64,000 bases of DNA from Rhizomys pruinosus (Eukaryota; Chordata; Mammalia; Rodentia; Spalacidae). Shown piece by piece: positions 35,015 through 47,955 of the stretch; the stretch's first letter is position 1, and each line of letters begins with the position of its first letter. The position numbers and the translations under genes were made by a program. The notes below the pieces were generated by a model, which worked only from the letters and a program-made list of their open reading frames with translations, was not told where the DNA came from and searched no databases. The stretch spans positions 11,437 to 75,436 of the forward strand of contig VZQC01000568.1 of assembly GCA_009823505.1 (NCBI GenBank), in the 5' to 3' direction.

Positions 35015-36035
35015 GCTATCCGGTCTTTTTCATCCTACCAATCGTCTTGTGAAACAGATATGATTATTCTTTTGATTTTAAATACAAGGAAACCAAGTCA
35101 TGAAAACCCAAGTCCAAGTTCTACCAATGGGAGCAGTGAAGGTGTAGTCCCAAGCATTCTGACCATGACACTTGCACTCCCGGTCCCTACCCCACCTAGC
35201 CAGTACAACTAGATAAGCCGCCTCCCTTCTGGGAGCCTGTTTCCTCATCTTTAAGATGGTGATCCTTAAGCCTGACTCTACTGCCCGTGACCAGAGCATT
35301 GCAGGGATCAAAGGGGATGAGGAACAGATACACTGCAAAGCTGGTGGCTGTCTCTAGAGTGGTCACAGGACTTCAGGGGTGAATGGAGACTAGGGTAAGG
35401 AAGGAGGCAAGGTTGGGGGTTTGGGGATAGGAACAAACATCCAGGATTAAACTAGACCTGTTTACTTGCTGACAGAGAGACACTTCCTCTCCTCATACTA
35501 GAAAGTGGTCCAGATCTGTGTGCTTCTCTTCATCTGCAGAGAGGGGCATTTGGGGGATTTGGGGCTAGACCCATGGTCACACTCCCAGCAGCTAACGAGA
35601 GCATGTTTCTGCTCAGGGGCTGCAGCACCTCAGAAGCTGTTGTGGTTCCAATATGCTCACCCCCTGACTCACAGAACAATCTCAACCAACGGCCTTGTAA
35701 TCGAATGAGCATTGTCTCCCTAGGGGCTTGGCAACTTCCCGCCCTTTTGAGTCAGAGAGTTTCTTTTTAATAGGATTCTTCAGGCAACAATTTGTGGAAT
35801 CTTCTAAAGGAGGAAAACTAGAGTAGTTTAGGCTCTCTCTTGGGTTTGCCTCTCATGAAAGAAGAACACTGAGGATATGTCCCAAATGACTGGCTTAGTC
35901 CCAAATCTGTACTCAGAAATTCTTGGGATAATCAAAGCCTTTGCAAGGAATGGAGATATAACTCTTCCTTTGTGTCAAGTATTGTATCGCAACATGCTCA
36001 CAATGACCAATTAAGTAGATAGTTACCAATCATCC

Positions 36036-36042
<7 letters not shown>
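35014..36042. other. Gene-free interval
   Basis: Unique sequence with a possible MIR/L2-like stretch at 35040-35110. No gene evidence. Confidence 0.45.
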
Positions 36043-36100
<58 letters not shown>

Positions 36101-36101
36101 C
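36043..36101 (+). repeat. (TC)n followed by (TG)n
   Basis: About 44 bases of TC/CT directly joined to 14 bases of GT. Confidence 0.95.
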
Positions 36102-38500
36102 ATGCTTCGGACAAACAGGTATATTTGAACTGCAATACACTTGGCTGATTCTCTCCAAGCAAATGCCTCATAAGGAGGAACGAAACACATTGTCCAAGTG
36201 CCCTGGGGTCTGGAAGATACTGCTGTAACACAGAGTCACCGCACAAGGTAGAGGACGGGGCCGTGGGTAAGCAGGCAGGAGAGCAACGTGAGCAGGTGCA
36301 GAGGCAACGGCTTGTCTCATTTCCAGACACCCAGACACACATATAAATCCCTCAATTTATTCAGTGGCTATTATCAAGCACTTTCCGTATGCAGGCAACA
36401 ACAGGATTTGGAAAGCGCCAGTTAACAAAACTCCCTGTGATTACGAAGCCCACATCCTGCACGTTCTTGTGGACTTGTGCTAGGAACCAAAAAAGGAAAC
36501 ACTAGGTTTGTGGCGTCTTCCCCCTCCCTTCAGCCAGAATCTCATTGAAACCACCCACACTCAGGTAGGCATCCCTCCTAAGGCCATCGGGGGAAGAATA
36601 TCAGACTTGCTTTAATAACTCATTCCGGTGTCTAGTACTCTCCCAAGGCATTCCTCAGAGATAGAATACACCCCCTTTTCATTAGGCATTTTATTTTGTT
36701 TTCTCCTTGGGAGACCTGAAAGAACTTAGTCACAGTGTCATAAGAACCAGTCACACACCGGACTATTGCCTGTGGCCTTTTCTGTTCACGGAGGACAAAA
36801 TCTCAGCTCTGAGAGTCATGCATAGGATTTTTGGCTTTTAGTCCATTTTCTCTCCATTTCCTGATTCCCCCAGCCTCTCACTGGTTGTAAACCCTAACAG
36901 GACATTTTAGATGGCCATTCTACCTTGTCCAAGTCCCTTTCTCCCACATGCCTTCTTTAAGACTCACAATATAACCTTTAGATGTTGGCAAACCATACTT
37001 ACCTTCCCACTGCCCAGAAAAGCCAAGTGAACTCCAGAGAGGCCAGTGACTTACCCAGAGTCACATAGCTAGAGAGGGAGCAGAGGCAGCATCCTTGGCC
37101 TGGGTTCCCGGTGCTGAACTGGAGAGTCTCAGTCTGTCTAATGAGTGTCGCAGTACTGGTTGGGAAGGCCCAGGCATGTGAACACTTGTGCAATGCCTGA
37201 GACACTTGCACGATGGACGGCCAGCTATCATTTAGGTCATGTGTTTGCTTCTCCAGCTGTGGTTGACGCTGTTCTGCATCCCCGTTTCTCTTTGTACACA
37301 ATGGTAAGACCTAGCAGGATAAACCAAGTGGCAGCCACCAGCCAGCCATACCCTGATGTGGCCATTGGAGGCAACTCTGAGCCCCACTGTTCTCCAGTTC
37401 CATCCACGGGAATCCTCATCTGTCCCACTTCTGGGAGGCTGGCACTGACTCACTGACTGCCCTCTGGGTTATCAGCCTGTGGTGTAATCAAGAGAGATTG
37501 TCGTCTGTGTGAGGTGGCTTAAATGTGGTTGGGTCTCCACCAGGGTGACCAGCCTGGCTGGAGGGAGGAGACAAGCCCAGCAGCTTTTGGACAGACAGCC
37601 TCAATAGGTGTGTTTTCTCTGCACTCGGAGAAGATCCCACTGTTACTCGGCCTCCATTCGCTTGGCTCTGCTCTGCCCATGGATCACCACGTGGCCCAAC
37701 CCGGAAGTGTACCAGGCCCCTTCCTATCTCAGAACCTATGCACTGGGTGCTCCCTCTGTCTAGAATGATCCTTGCCTCCACCGCTTGATCATTCCACATC
37801 CGGTTCTTCTCCAGCGGCATGAGTTTTCTGTTCTCGGCCCTCCCTACTTGCACGGTCAACTTGCCCGTTGCCCCCTTTCGTTTTCTCACAAAAGGTCTAC
37901 GCTTAGCAAATCTCAGACCCATGAAGGTAAAGGCCACCCCTGTCCTGACCATCACTGCATCCTTCACCTGTGTCATTGCCGGCAGAGAGGAGAGTGAGTC
38001 AGTGTTTGCTGAGTGAATGGGATTAAGACGCTGGAGGTCTGCAAGCCTCATTGCCATCTCTTTGGCTTCTAAGTCCCAGCTCCCCCATCTTGGGCTCTGC
38101 ATAGCATTGACCGTCTGTTAGTATCAGGCCATGAGGATTTGTAGCAGGGCTCAAGGGCTGTGGTCTTGACTGTCACCCCATACTAGATTGGGATGATCCA
38201 AGTCCTGATAAGGACCCAAGTCCTGATAAGTCCTCTCTCTTACAAAGGACTGGGGCCATGCTTTCTCCTGGGAAGAGGTCGGATGAATCTGGAAGGAATC
38301 ATTTCCTTGAAGTCATTTTGATTAAGTCCCGTTTGTCCCCTGCTCCTTCCTACAAGGCCCCTTCACATGGAAGAGGCAACTCCATCTTCAGATAGAAGTG
38401 GGAATAAATCTTACAAGGGAAGCCTAACTGAGCCTGCAACCACCGGGACCTCTTTTCACTTTTATAAAGAAAGGTGGTTTATCCTTTTCAACCTCCGGGC
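36102..38500. other. Gene-free interval with a MIR remnant
   Basis: Moderately GC-rich unique sequence. A reverse MIR fragment is at about 37015-37085 (AGTGACTTACCCAGAGTCAC). The longest open frame (minus, 37488-38102) has no recognisable domain, no splice or family support, and I do not call it. Confidence 0.45.
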
Positions 38501-38990
38501 CAGTCTATGAATTCCTTCAAACAGATGCTCTGCTTCAGGTGACAGAAAATAATGGGAAGGAGATGGTTAACAAGAGGTGAAGTTGTTTTGTTCCTAATTA
38601 GAGTTCAGAACCATAAAGCAACTCGTGTTATTTCATTGAAGGCAGTTAGGGCTGCATGTTGTTTCTGAATGAATACTGCTAAATTTCAGTAAGTAAATAC
38701 CATTATTATCAACATTTGGCTTTGAATATGCTAATAGCACTCCTGTAGGCTCACTTTAATTTCAATGATGTATTTTAATTGGGGCTATAGAAAGGAAACT
38801 ATAATTTATATAATTTTTATAAAATCAAGAATAGTTTATCAAGAATAGGTTGGCTTAATTACAGCCTGGTTATATAAAATGTGTGCACATGCACAAATCA
38901 ATACAAGATATAAAGGAAAATGGGCTCAAAAAGACAGAAGTCAGTCTCTTCTGTGGTCCAAGAAAATCTAAAACTTCAGGTGTCTATTGT
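38500..38990. promoter_or_regulatory. Candidate distal enhancer block (speculative)
   Basis: Single-copy, AT-rich, with several homeodomain cores (CTAATTAG near 38597; TTTAATTTCAATGATG; TTTTAATTGGGG). No repeats. About 12 kb upstream of EGR2. Only composition supports this. Confidence 0.3.
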
Positions 38991-39233
38991 CAGTGGCTTA
39001 TGCTTATACTAATGCCATCATCTATTAGAATTGGATGAGGAGGACAATATTGGCAAAGTCATCCAATATGGCATTCTGAGGTTGGTGTTAGAGATTAGAT
39101 GGAATGACACAGATAAAGCAGAGGTCTGGTCTCTAGGAACTAGGATTTCTGGAAAAAGTTCACGCAAATGCACAAATACTCAGAATGCACAGAGGATAGG
39201 GTGGATATGGTCAGACACACTTAAAATGCTGCT

Positions 39234-39406
39234 GCAGCCAGGTAGGGTGGTGCACACTTTTCATCCCAGCACTTGGGAGGCAGAGTCAGGCAGATCTCTG
39301 AGAATTCAAGGCCAGCCTGTTCTACATAGCAAGTTCCAGACTAGGCAGGACTACATGATGAGATGCTGTCTCCAAACCAATGATCAGCATGCTCGCACGC
39401 ACGTGT

Positions 39407-39441
<35 letters not shown>
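39234..39441 (+). mobile_element. B1 SINE followed by (CA)n
   Basis: B1 at 39234-39386 (CCAGCACTTGGGAGGCAGAG), then a short bridge and (CA) repeats at 39409-39441. Confidence 0.85.
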
Positions 39442-39443
<2 letters not shown>

Positions 39444-40560
39444 ACACTATTGCATCTGGAAGAGAAGGGGGAAGATAGTCATAGCATGCTGCATGGCTGT
39501 GGAGATCGAGTGAACAAAGCATGTGGGGTCACACATTATTGCTGTCCTTCATACCTGATACATCTCTCAATATTCAACAAATTGGGATGCCTGGGGCTGA
39601 GGATCACTGAGCAGTAATCAAGACAGCACTGAGTACTAGATACTTACTAAGAGAGAGCATGTTTCGAACACATGCATCCTAGGGTTTATTTTGACACTGA
39701 CAGAGTCTAGCTACCATAGTTGCAGATCCAGAAACAGAAGTTCTTCATGTATTTATCATCTTTAATTTTCTCGGTCAAGATCGTTGAACCCAACTTGGGT
39801 AGGGAAAAAACAAGAGCTGGACTCACAACTTGGAAGTAAAAAGTAAGATTTGTCGACACAACTCAAAAGTTGTGTCTAAACTTCTCTTGTCCCTGAAGAA
39901 TGTTTTGAGAATCACTTCTCAGACACCCTGTCAAAAAGAGCTTATGTGGCTCCATGACGGGAGGATTGGGCCCTCAATCACACCAGATTGGTTATAGCTA
40001 TCATATATAGCAGAAAATAAAAGTTCGACCTTGAAAAGCACACAGGCCCAAATACAGAAAGAACCCCCCCCCTTCCCACTGTGTGGCAGCTCTCTGGTCA
40101 GGGTCTCCTTAACTACCTGGACACCCATCCCTCCAACGGTTGCTAACCCCCATCAAAAGGCCAGTTGTGGCCCGCTCCACTATGCAGACAGGTCTCTTTG
40201 TGGTCTTTGTCTTCCACTGGAAATGAGCCAGAGGAGCAATCAACCTGTTGTCCTCCGCTCTATACCTCCACAGACTCCTGGATGGATAGAGGCCTTCAGC
40301 ACCCTCAGACTACAACTGCTGAATTTGATTAGCCATTTCACAGCAGGGCAGCCCTTTGACTTAGGGTAAGAGACCAGGGAAATTAGGAACTTGGGACACC
40401 TAGAGAATTCCATAACACTCCATGACTTCTATGCTGACCACAGCTCACCAACTAGAAGCCCAGGTGGGGTGCATGGTGAACATGATAGGAGTGGAGTTCA
40501 TAGGAAAGAAAGAAACACCTCGGCACCCTGGGCCCTCAGCTTCCATGTGGAATACATTTT
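39442..40560. other. Gene-free interval
   Basis: Unique sequence, no gene or clear repeat. Confidence 0.5.
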
Positions 40561-41000
40561 CAAAATAGGAAATTGATTATTTAAACTTCAATAAATTTTT
40601 TTCAGAAAAGAATGGGCTTTTGTTGGTTCTGTCTCAGTGATTTTAATTAACTTTCAGGGGTCTGCAGCCATAACTGCTTCCTATAATGCTGTTATAGACA
40701 GAACGTGACAGGCAGAGGCTCAATTAAATGTTCATTGGCATAATTACACAGTTTTAAGCTTTGCTGTATACATTTTTCTTGCTATATACATTTATCTGTT
40801 TCTGACTTACTGTGTTTTGAGCTCAATAATAAAGATTCTTTTTTTTAAAGCACTTTCTCTTCATCTCCCACAGAGTTATTTTTTCACTTTGGGTTTGCTA
40901 GTTATTAGTCAGAGATGATAATAATAATTTTTCTTAAAGTGCAGGCTGCAGCTGAGAATTTCCAAACTGCAGTGAGTCACATCTAGAATAGTCATTTATC
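40560..41000. promoter_or_regulatory. Candidate distal enhancer block (speculative)
   Basis: Repeat-free AT-rich stretch with clustered homeodomain/POU-like words (GATTTTAATTAACTTTC near 40640; CTCAATTAAATGTTC; GCATAATTACAC) and a GAGTCAC half-site near 40975. About 14 kb upstream of EGR2. Confidence 0.3.
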
Positions 41001-41421
41001 CCCAGACCTCAGAGTCAGACGCTATGCCAGGAAGAGGTTCAGGATTCCCCGCCCTTAAACAGAGCACCCATGTCACGACCCCCTCCCTGTGTGGGATACC
41101 TGTCCTGGGCCAATAAGAGAGGGCTGCTGTGGTCCCCACAAAACAGGCCTCAGACACAATTTCATGTTCCGCACACCAGTAGCTTCCATGTACGTCCTCT
41201 CTCAGGCTCTCATGGCATATGTTGGACCAAACTTATGTCCCACTGCCGCAAAGTGACAGATATTCATGAGTCCATAGGACAGTCTGTGAGGTACTGGGCT
41301 TCAAGGGAATCCAGCCCTGCCAGTGCTCTGCCTGGCTCAAGGACTGAGTGGTTATTTTTTTTTTTTATTTTGCATTTCTGTTTACATTGCATTCCTCCTT
41401 GTTTGTTTTAATAAATAAAGG

Positions 41422-41630
41422 GGCTGGGAGATAGGCGAGTGGGTAAGGGGCTTGCTCAGCAAGCATGAGGACCTGAGTTCAAATCTCCAGCACTCACATA
41501 AACGGGCTGCAGTAGCAAACGCATGTAATCCCAGAACTGGTGTAACAGATCCTGGAGGATTCCTGCCAGCTGCTAGCTGGCTGGTCTAGCCAATCAGTGA
41601 CTTCAGACTCAGTGAGAGACCCTTTCTCAA
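41422..41630 (+). mobile_element. B3/B2-related SINE
   Basis: GGGGCTGGGAGATAGGCGAG start and GAGGACCTGAGTTCAAATC box B, without the B2 tail. Confidence 0.75.
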
Positions 41631-41645
41631 AGAATAAGGTGGACA

Positions 41646-42118
41646 GGGGCTGGAGAGATGGCCTATCAGTTAAAAGAGCTGACTGCTCTTGCAGACGACC
41701 CGGGTTCAATCCCCAGCACCCACATGGTGGCTGAGAACCATCTTTAACTCCAGTTCCAGGGGAATCTGACACCCTCTTCTGACCTCCGTGGCATTGCCTG
41801 ACACGGGTGCACAAACCTACATGCAGACAGTACATTCACACACATAAAAAATAAATAAAACTGACGGGGCTGGAGAGGTGGCCTAGCGGTTAAGAGCGCC
41901 TACTGCTCTTGCAGAGGACCTGGGTTCGATCCCCAGCACCCACATGGCAGCTGAGAACCATCTTTAACTCCAGTTCTAGGGGAATCCGACACCATCTTCT
42001 GACCTCCTCAGCATTGCACCACACAGGTGCACAAACCTGCATGCAGACAGTACATTAATACATATAAAAATAAATAAAAAATTAAAAATAAATAAATAAA
42101 ATTGAAAAAAATTTAAAA
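41646..42118 (+). mobile_element. B2-type SINE head-to-tail dimer
   Basis: Two full SINEs, 41646-41865 and 41866-42118, in the same orientation. The target AGAATAAGGTGGAC (41631-41644) recurs once at the far end as AGAATAAGACGGAC (42119-42132), with none between the units. Confidence 0.92.
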
Positions 42119-42294
42119 AGAATAAGACGGACAAATATTGAGAAAGATATCAGATGCTGAACTATTCACACATACCCACCCACAGATACACACACAGAGA
42201 AATAAAAGTACACATTGTAATTACCATATATGGATGGAAGACATGTAATCATATTCTAAAAAAACATGTAGTTACACATGTTTATACCTGCATG

Positions 42295-42435
42295 CAAATT
42301 TACTGCCAAAATGTGAATCTCTAAATGTGTTTAGGAATCAACCTATAGTTTATTTTCAGAATTTTTAATTTTGACATGTGTGGAGTGTATATATGCATAT
42401 TTTAGAATAATGTAAAATAAAAAAAATTTTAAGTA
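42295..42435 (+). mobile_element. L1 3' UTR-like fragment
   Basis: Shares AATGTGAATCTCT, TTATTTTCAGA and CATATTTTAGA(A/G)TAAT words in the same order as 548-650 of the L1 at the left edge. Confidence 0.6.
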
Positions 42436-42553
42436 CCCTAAAAAGAAAACTTTTTATGGCTGCAACCATATTATGGCTGCAAAATGGAAACCTGTGTCAT
42501 TTGCATATATAAAGCAAAATTTTAAGAACAGTCAGTAGTTTAGGGTTTCCAGC

Positions 42554-42959
42554 TGTTCTAGTTTGCTTTTAATTGCTGTGACAAAATACTCTGACCCATA
42601 ACAACTTGGGGAGGAAAGGGTTTATTCATCTTACATTTCCCAGGTCACCACCACTTCGGGAGCCCAAGGTAGGAACTCAGGGCAGGAACCTAGAGGCAGG
42701 AGCTGAAGTGCAGGCCATGGAGCAACACTGCTTACTGGCTTGCTCTCCTGGCCCATGCTCAGCCTGCTTTCTTATACAATACAGGGCAACCTCCACAGTG
42801 GTAGCACCACCCACAGTGGGCTGAGCCCTTTGACATCACTCAACGATCAAGAAAATCCCCCCACAGACATGGCCACAGGCCAGTCCGATTGAGGAAACTC
42901 CCCAACTGAGGCTCCATCAACCCAGGTATGTCAAATTGACATTAAAATGATCCACCACA
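42554..42959 (-). mobile_element. Solo LTR, ERVL/MaLR-like
   Basis: A 406-bp block with TG...CA ends. On the minus strand the first part carries the GTCAATTTGACAT motif and the end reads AAGCAAACTAGAACA, both similar to the LTR at 3016-3235. The flanks CCAGC/GCAGC match at 4 of 5 bases. Confidence 0.6.
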
Positions 42960-44480
42960 GCAGCCAACACAGGTAAGTGCCTACTGAGGTCTGGCTCCTG
43001 GAAGAAAAGGAAGTGTCAGTGTGAGTACTGATTCTTGTTAAGGCCTCAGGATGAAGCAGGCTCTGCATTGCCACTTTATAAACTCAATATGAGGAAGGAA
43101 ACAAAAGAATCCAACCGTTGCTGTCCTGTAAGTCTGAAGATTTGGCTTAAAGGAATGTGTAAAGATGAACAGAACCAGCCTTCAGCCTTCAAGGCTGGGT
43201 CCCTAACGAAACCACCAGCTGACTTGTTAGTTCAGTTTGTGAGTGCGATAACAGGGGAGTGACAACATAATAACTTGTTTACAAATCTTGAAAAACTATA
43301 CTAGTGGAAATCATTTCTCAAACATAATAAAATCTGGGTTGCAGACAGAGAGAATACTATTAAATAGGAATGTGGAACTGAGAACAGCAGGGTGAAAAAT
43401 GTGGAGGTGGAGCCAAGGGAAACACATTGAAAGCAAAAGGGGAATTTAAGGGACATGATGGACAGATTGAGATCTTCAACTATCTTTCTATGTATTCCCC
43501 CAAGAAAAGGGCAGAGAGAATGATGAAGCATTATAGAAAGAGTCAGCACTTGGGTTTTGAGCAAGACAACTTGATACCAAAAATGTGTAGCTGGGCACAG
43601 CTGGCACCCAGATCTCAGTTTCTAGCACCGTCTCCCTGTAGAAGGAACCGGACGCCTTCCAGAAATGAGGCACGAGATATGTAGGCTGAGCCTGGAGCAG
43701 CTCGTAGTGAAGTAAAGAAGAATACGGTCTTTAAAAATACGACAATGGAAGGATGTCAAAGGATCTAGGAAACCGGCAAAGCTCCCAAGACCAAAGCTAA
43801 AATATTTGAACAACAACAAAGCAATATAAGTCAAAGTATAAAACCACCCATGAGCTTGTAGCGGTATAAATTGCACTGATATGAATTGACTGAACAACTG
43901 GCTAAATAAACAAGCAGGGAAGAACAGATATGTCTGCCATGTGGAAGAATTCCACATCCTTCTGTTCATGTCCTTGTCACCATGGAACAGTGTGAGAGGG
44001 CAGCTGCTCAAGGCAGGGCCTCAGAGTAGTTTTCCAGCACCCTGGGCAACATGAAAACGTCTCAGAGAAATCACATAGTAAGTGACCAGCTAGGCTAAGC
44101 AGACCCAGTATAGTAAAACTACATAACATCCAGGATAACAAGGCATCATAAAAGTAATCAAAGAAAGGAAACAGATTACTAAGGATTGTGCCTTAAACTT
44201 ACTTCAGTCCACAAGAAGAAAAGACAGATGACTAGGGAGATAAATCTTAAAGGTCTGATAAAACAAATGCCATCTTGGAATTATATCTACAGATTAATTA
44301 TTAGGGAAATAGGACAAGAAAAGTAGGGTAACATGATCTATTTTCAATACACTACTTACTCTCAACATATCTTAACTAAAAGAAAAAGCCAAAACTGCAT
44401 TGCAAGAAAAATAACTTTACAGAATTAGTTGGACTACTGATATTTTCAGATGTAAAGATTTGTACAACTGCACTGTTAAA
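42960..44480. other. Gene-free interval
   Basis: Unique AT-rich sequence, no gene evidence. Confidence 0.5.
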
Positions 44481-44494
44481 TGGTACTGATAAAG

Positions 44495-44720
44495 ATGGGG
44501 AGATGGCTAAGCCATTCAGACCACTATTGCTTTCCCAGAGAACCACAGCTCAATGCCCACATCACGTGGCTGACAACCAACTGTAACTATAGCTCCAGGG
44601 GATCCAACGCCCTCTTCTGGCCTCCACAGGGACATTCAGTCACATCACATCACAGACAGACAGACAGACAGACACACACACACACACACACACATATAAA
44701 CACACAAATAAAAATAAAAA
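44495..44720 (+). mobile_element. B2-type SINE, diverged, with (CAGA)n(CA)n tail
   Basis: Box-like start at GGGGAGATGGCTAAGCC, centre AACTATAGCTCCAGGGGATC, then CAGA repeats and CA repeats at 44654-44693. Confidence 0.8.
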
Positions 44721-45092
44721 GTACTTACTGGTGCAAGGATAGGAAAACAGGCCAGTGGAACAGAACAGAATCTTAGGTCCATATTTATATGGTCAAATAT
44801 ACCACTGCAATATTATAGGAAAATTCTGGTTCCTAATTGGTGTTTCTAGATCAATTAGGCACACATATGTCAAGAAAGCCCTTAATCTTACTTCACACCA
44901 TATACAAAAGCTAATCAGAATGGATAACTAAACTGAAATTGGAAAGCCAAACAGTAAAGATAACATAAACAAATATGTTTATGATCTTGAGATAGAGATC
45001 TAGGCAGCCCCAAAAACATTGAACACAGAGGAAAATGGTCCCTTATTTAGACTCCATTAAAGTGTAAAACTTGTGTTTATGAAAAGATATAT

Positions 45093-45323
45093 ATTTTTTT
45101 TTCTGTATGTGTATGAATGTACTGTCTGCATGTAAGTTTGTGCACCCGTGTCGTGCAATGCCGCGGAGGTCAGAAGAGGGTCTCAGATTCCCCTGGAACT
45201 GGAGTTCTCCTGGAATTGGAGTTTCAGACGGTTCTCGGCCGCCATGTGAGTGCTGGGGATCGAACCCAGGTCCTCTGTAAGAGCGGTCGGTGCTCTTAAC
45301 CGCTAGGCCATCTCTCCAGCCCC
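45093..45323 (-). mobile_element. B2-type SINE with ATGAAAAGATATAT duplication
   Basis: Reverse orientation, T-tract at left. The 14-bp target is at 45079-45092 and 45324-45337 without mismatch. Confidence 0.95.
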
Positions 45324-45414
45324 ATGAAAAGATATATTAAGAAAACCATGGCACAGAGGAATTAAAGATGTATCTACCAAGGCTTGTGTCCAAAACATGA
45401 TGTAAATAAATACT

Positions 45415-45520
45415 ACCAGGTGAGCAAGCCACACACCTGTAGTCTTAGCACTCAGGAGGCATTGTCAGGAGGATCGTGAGTTTGGCCCACCAGCCTGGGT
45501 TACATAGTGAGTTGGGGGGG
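45415..45520 (+). mobile_element. B1-like fragment
   Basis: CACACCTGTAGTCTTAGCAC, GGAGGCATTGTCAGGAGGATC and CAGCCTGGGTTACATAGTGAG. Diverged. Confidence 0.65.
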
Positions 45521-46111
45521 TAATCTTCTTATGGATAAATAATGAATAAACTGACTTTATTGTTTTGCCATGTATGGTGTGCATATTTGTTAGTGTGGAT
45601 GTATGCACACATGTGTGCATGTGTGTACATATGTCTATGCATGTATGAAGGTGTAAGTTGATGCTGGGCCTCATTGTTTGACTGCTCTCCAGTTAATTTT
45701 TGAAAGACATTCTCTCAGCAAACCTGGACCTCATTGATTCCTCTAAGCTGGCGGGCTTCAGGATCCAAGTCTCTGGCCCCACTTAGCTCTGGCGTTGCAG
45801 AAGTGCTACCACAGCTGACATTTTATGGAGATTCTGGGGGCTGCAGGTCCTGGGACTTGCATGCAGTTACTAGACAGACTGAGCCATCTCCCTATCCCAA
45901 TAAGCAGACTTTAAAACAGGCAAATACTTGAGCAGATATTTCACAAAATAATAATGTGCATGACCAATAAATATATAAACCTTCAATACCATCAGTTTTG
46001 GTCATTAGACAAATGATCATTAAAATTATAATAAGATACCATTGTGTATCCTCCAGAATAGCTACAATTTTAAGAACTAAAGATAATAATTATCAGTGAA
46101 AATCTGCAGTA

Positions 46112-46275
46112 AACCAGGCATGGTAGTGCACACCTTTAATCCCAGCACTCGGAAGGCAGAAGCAGGTGGATCTCTGTGAGTTCAAGGCCAGCCTGGTCTA
46201 CAGAGTGAGTTCCAGGACAGCTGGGGCTGCAGGGAGACCCTGTCTCAAAAAAAACAAAAAAACAACAAAAAAAAA
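46112..46275 (+). mobile_element. B1 SINE, full length
   Basis: CCAGGCATGGTAGTGCACACC through GACAGCTGGGGCTGCAGGGA to an A-rich tail. The GACAGCTGGGGCTAC variant recurs in other B1 copies in this window and is a lineage marker. Confidence 0.95.
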
Positions 46276-46429
46276 ATCTACAGCGAGTAGCAGTCATTTA
46301 CCCAAGGTCTGAGGTCAAATTGGCTCAATCACCTTAAAAGACTCTTTAGCCATTTTTTCCAAAGCTGAACATTTCACAATACCAGGCAATTAAAATCTTG
46401 ATTATTAGGCCAACAGATAGTGCCACATT

Positions 46430-46525
46430 TTCTTTTTTTTTTTTTTTACAAACTAACTAACTACTAACTAAAACTCACTAAATACATATATACATACATA
46501 CATACATGCATACATACATACATAA
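46430..46525. repeat. T-tract and (CATA)n repeat
   Basis: T run at about 46432-46447, CTAA-type repeats, then CATA/TACA repeats at 46484-46522. Confidence 0.9.
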
Positions 46526-46988
46526 CTATTAAGTTTGAGACAGGCTCTCCATGCCACTGGAAGGACAGACTGGTCTACTGACTGATTTTCAGTAGTGCCA
46601 CATTTTCATAAAGCCAAAAACCCCACATAACACCCAAATTCATCAGAAGAGCAAGTAAGTTACACCACACGCAGATAACAGGCACTGCAGTTAAAAAAAA
46701 CAAATCTTGAAAGTGTAGATAAATCTCACAGGTATCATGTGATGTGAAGAGAGACAGGCACCTACAAACTCACCCCTAATTCCTGTTGTACAAACATGTA
46801 AATGTCAAAAACAGCCTAAACTCATTGGTAGTGGATGTCGACTTGGCCACATAGTCCACTGCTGTCAATGCTCTGGTTTCTAATTTCAGAATCTGCTTAG
46901 AAATGGCGCCTACTTGTTAGGGTTGTGTGGGTTGTCAAGGTTCGGCACCCTCGCAAGATTATGGGGGATTTTCGCTGCTGTTACTAAT

Positions 46989-47343
46989 TGTGATGGTTAA
47001 TGTCACCTTGGTAGACTCTAGACCCACCCAGAGATGGGCCTCTATGATTGTATGTGAGGGGTAGTCTTGCTTGGGTTAATTGGTATGGGAAGACCCAGCA
47101 TGACTGGGGGTGGGACTATTCTCTTGCGGGGGATCCTAGACTGTATAAAGTGGAGAAAGTGAGCTGGGCACTAGGAAGCATTCACGGCTCTGCTTCTTGT
47201 TGGAGATGCAGTGTGACCCAACACTGATGTTTTGACTTCCCTGTCATGGGCCATCACCTGGAAAGGTGAGTCAGAATAAACTCTTTCTCCCTTAAGTTGT
47301 TTCTGTCAGGTTATTTTATCACAGCAACAGGAATTTAACAAGA
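46989..47343 (+). mobile_element. LTR-like repeat of the same superfamily as 42554-42959
   Basis: TGTGATGGTTAATGTCACC start, TTAATTGGTATGGGAAGACC centre, an AATAAA signal near 47276, and CACAGCAACAGGAATTTAAC end. I find no target duplication, so the limits are approximate. Confidence 0.55.
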
Positions 47344-47955
47344 CATTATGAATACCATTAGGACTGCCGTGTTTAGCCCTGAGGGGAAGAACTGGCATTT
47401 ATTGATTCCTCACTTGATACACTCTGAATGATGCTCATTCCTCACAGCACATTCATGAGCAAGGCAGGGTTATCTATAGTTGACTTGCAAGTTGAAGTTC
47501 GTCAGAAAAGGAAATGCCGTGGGTGAGCTTGAGATTGGGAGACATTCTAGCTTGACCAAAGAATCAGCACAAGGCAGGGCTGGTGGGCAGGAGGTGCAGG
47601 CCATGAGCTTGAAGATGGGGGTCAAAGATGGTTGAGAAAAGACTGTAGTTCCTTCACTCCACCTTGAAGGATTTGAGCTTTATCCCTCAGACTGACCATT
47701 CAATCTCCTAACACTATGTGTAGCTCTGTCACCAAATAAATACATAGTTGTTTGTGAAGTGATCCGTGGGATGAAATAGATTTAGGATGCCATTTGTACT
47801 AATGATATCCATATCAAATAGTCTTCATATAGGAACACAAAATGATTGCTAAGTGAGATGTAAAATTATAATTAAAAAGAATTCTATTCATTTATCAATC
47901 AACCTTACATGTTCTTTTCAAATCATAAACAATTAAGGATGGTAATTTGAATTCT
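47344..47955. other. Gene-free interval; AT-rich at 47750-47950
   Basis: Unique sequence with homeodomain-like cores around 47870. No gene evidence. Confidence 0.45.

Noticed and set aside
37488..38102. 204-codon minus-strand frame
   Set aside because: No domain, no promoter or splice context, and low complexity of evidence; more likely chance.
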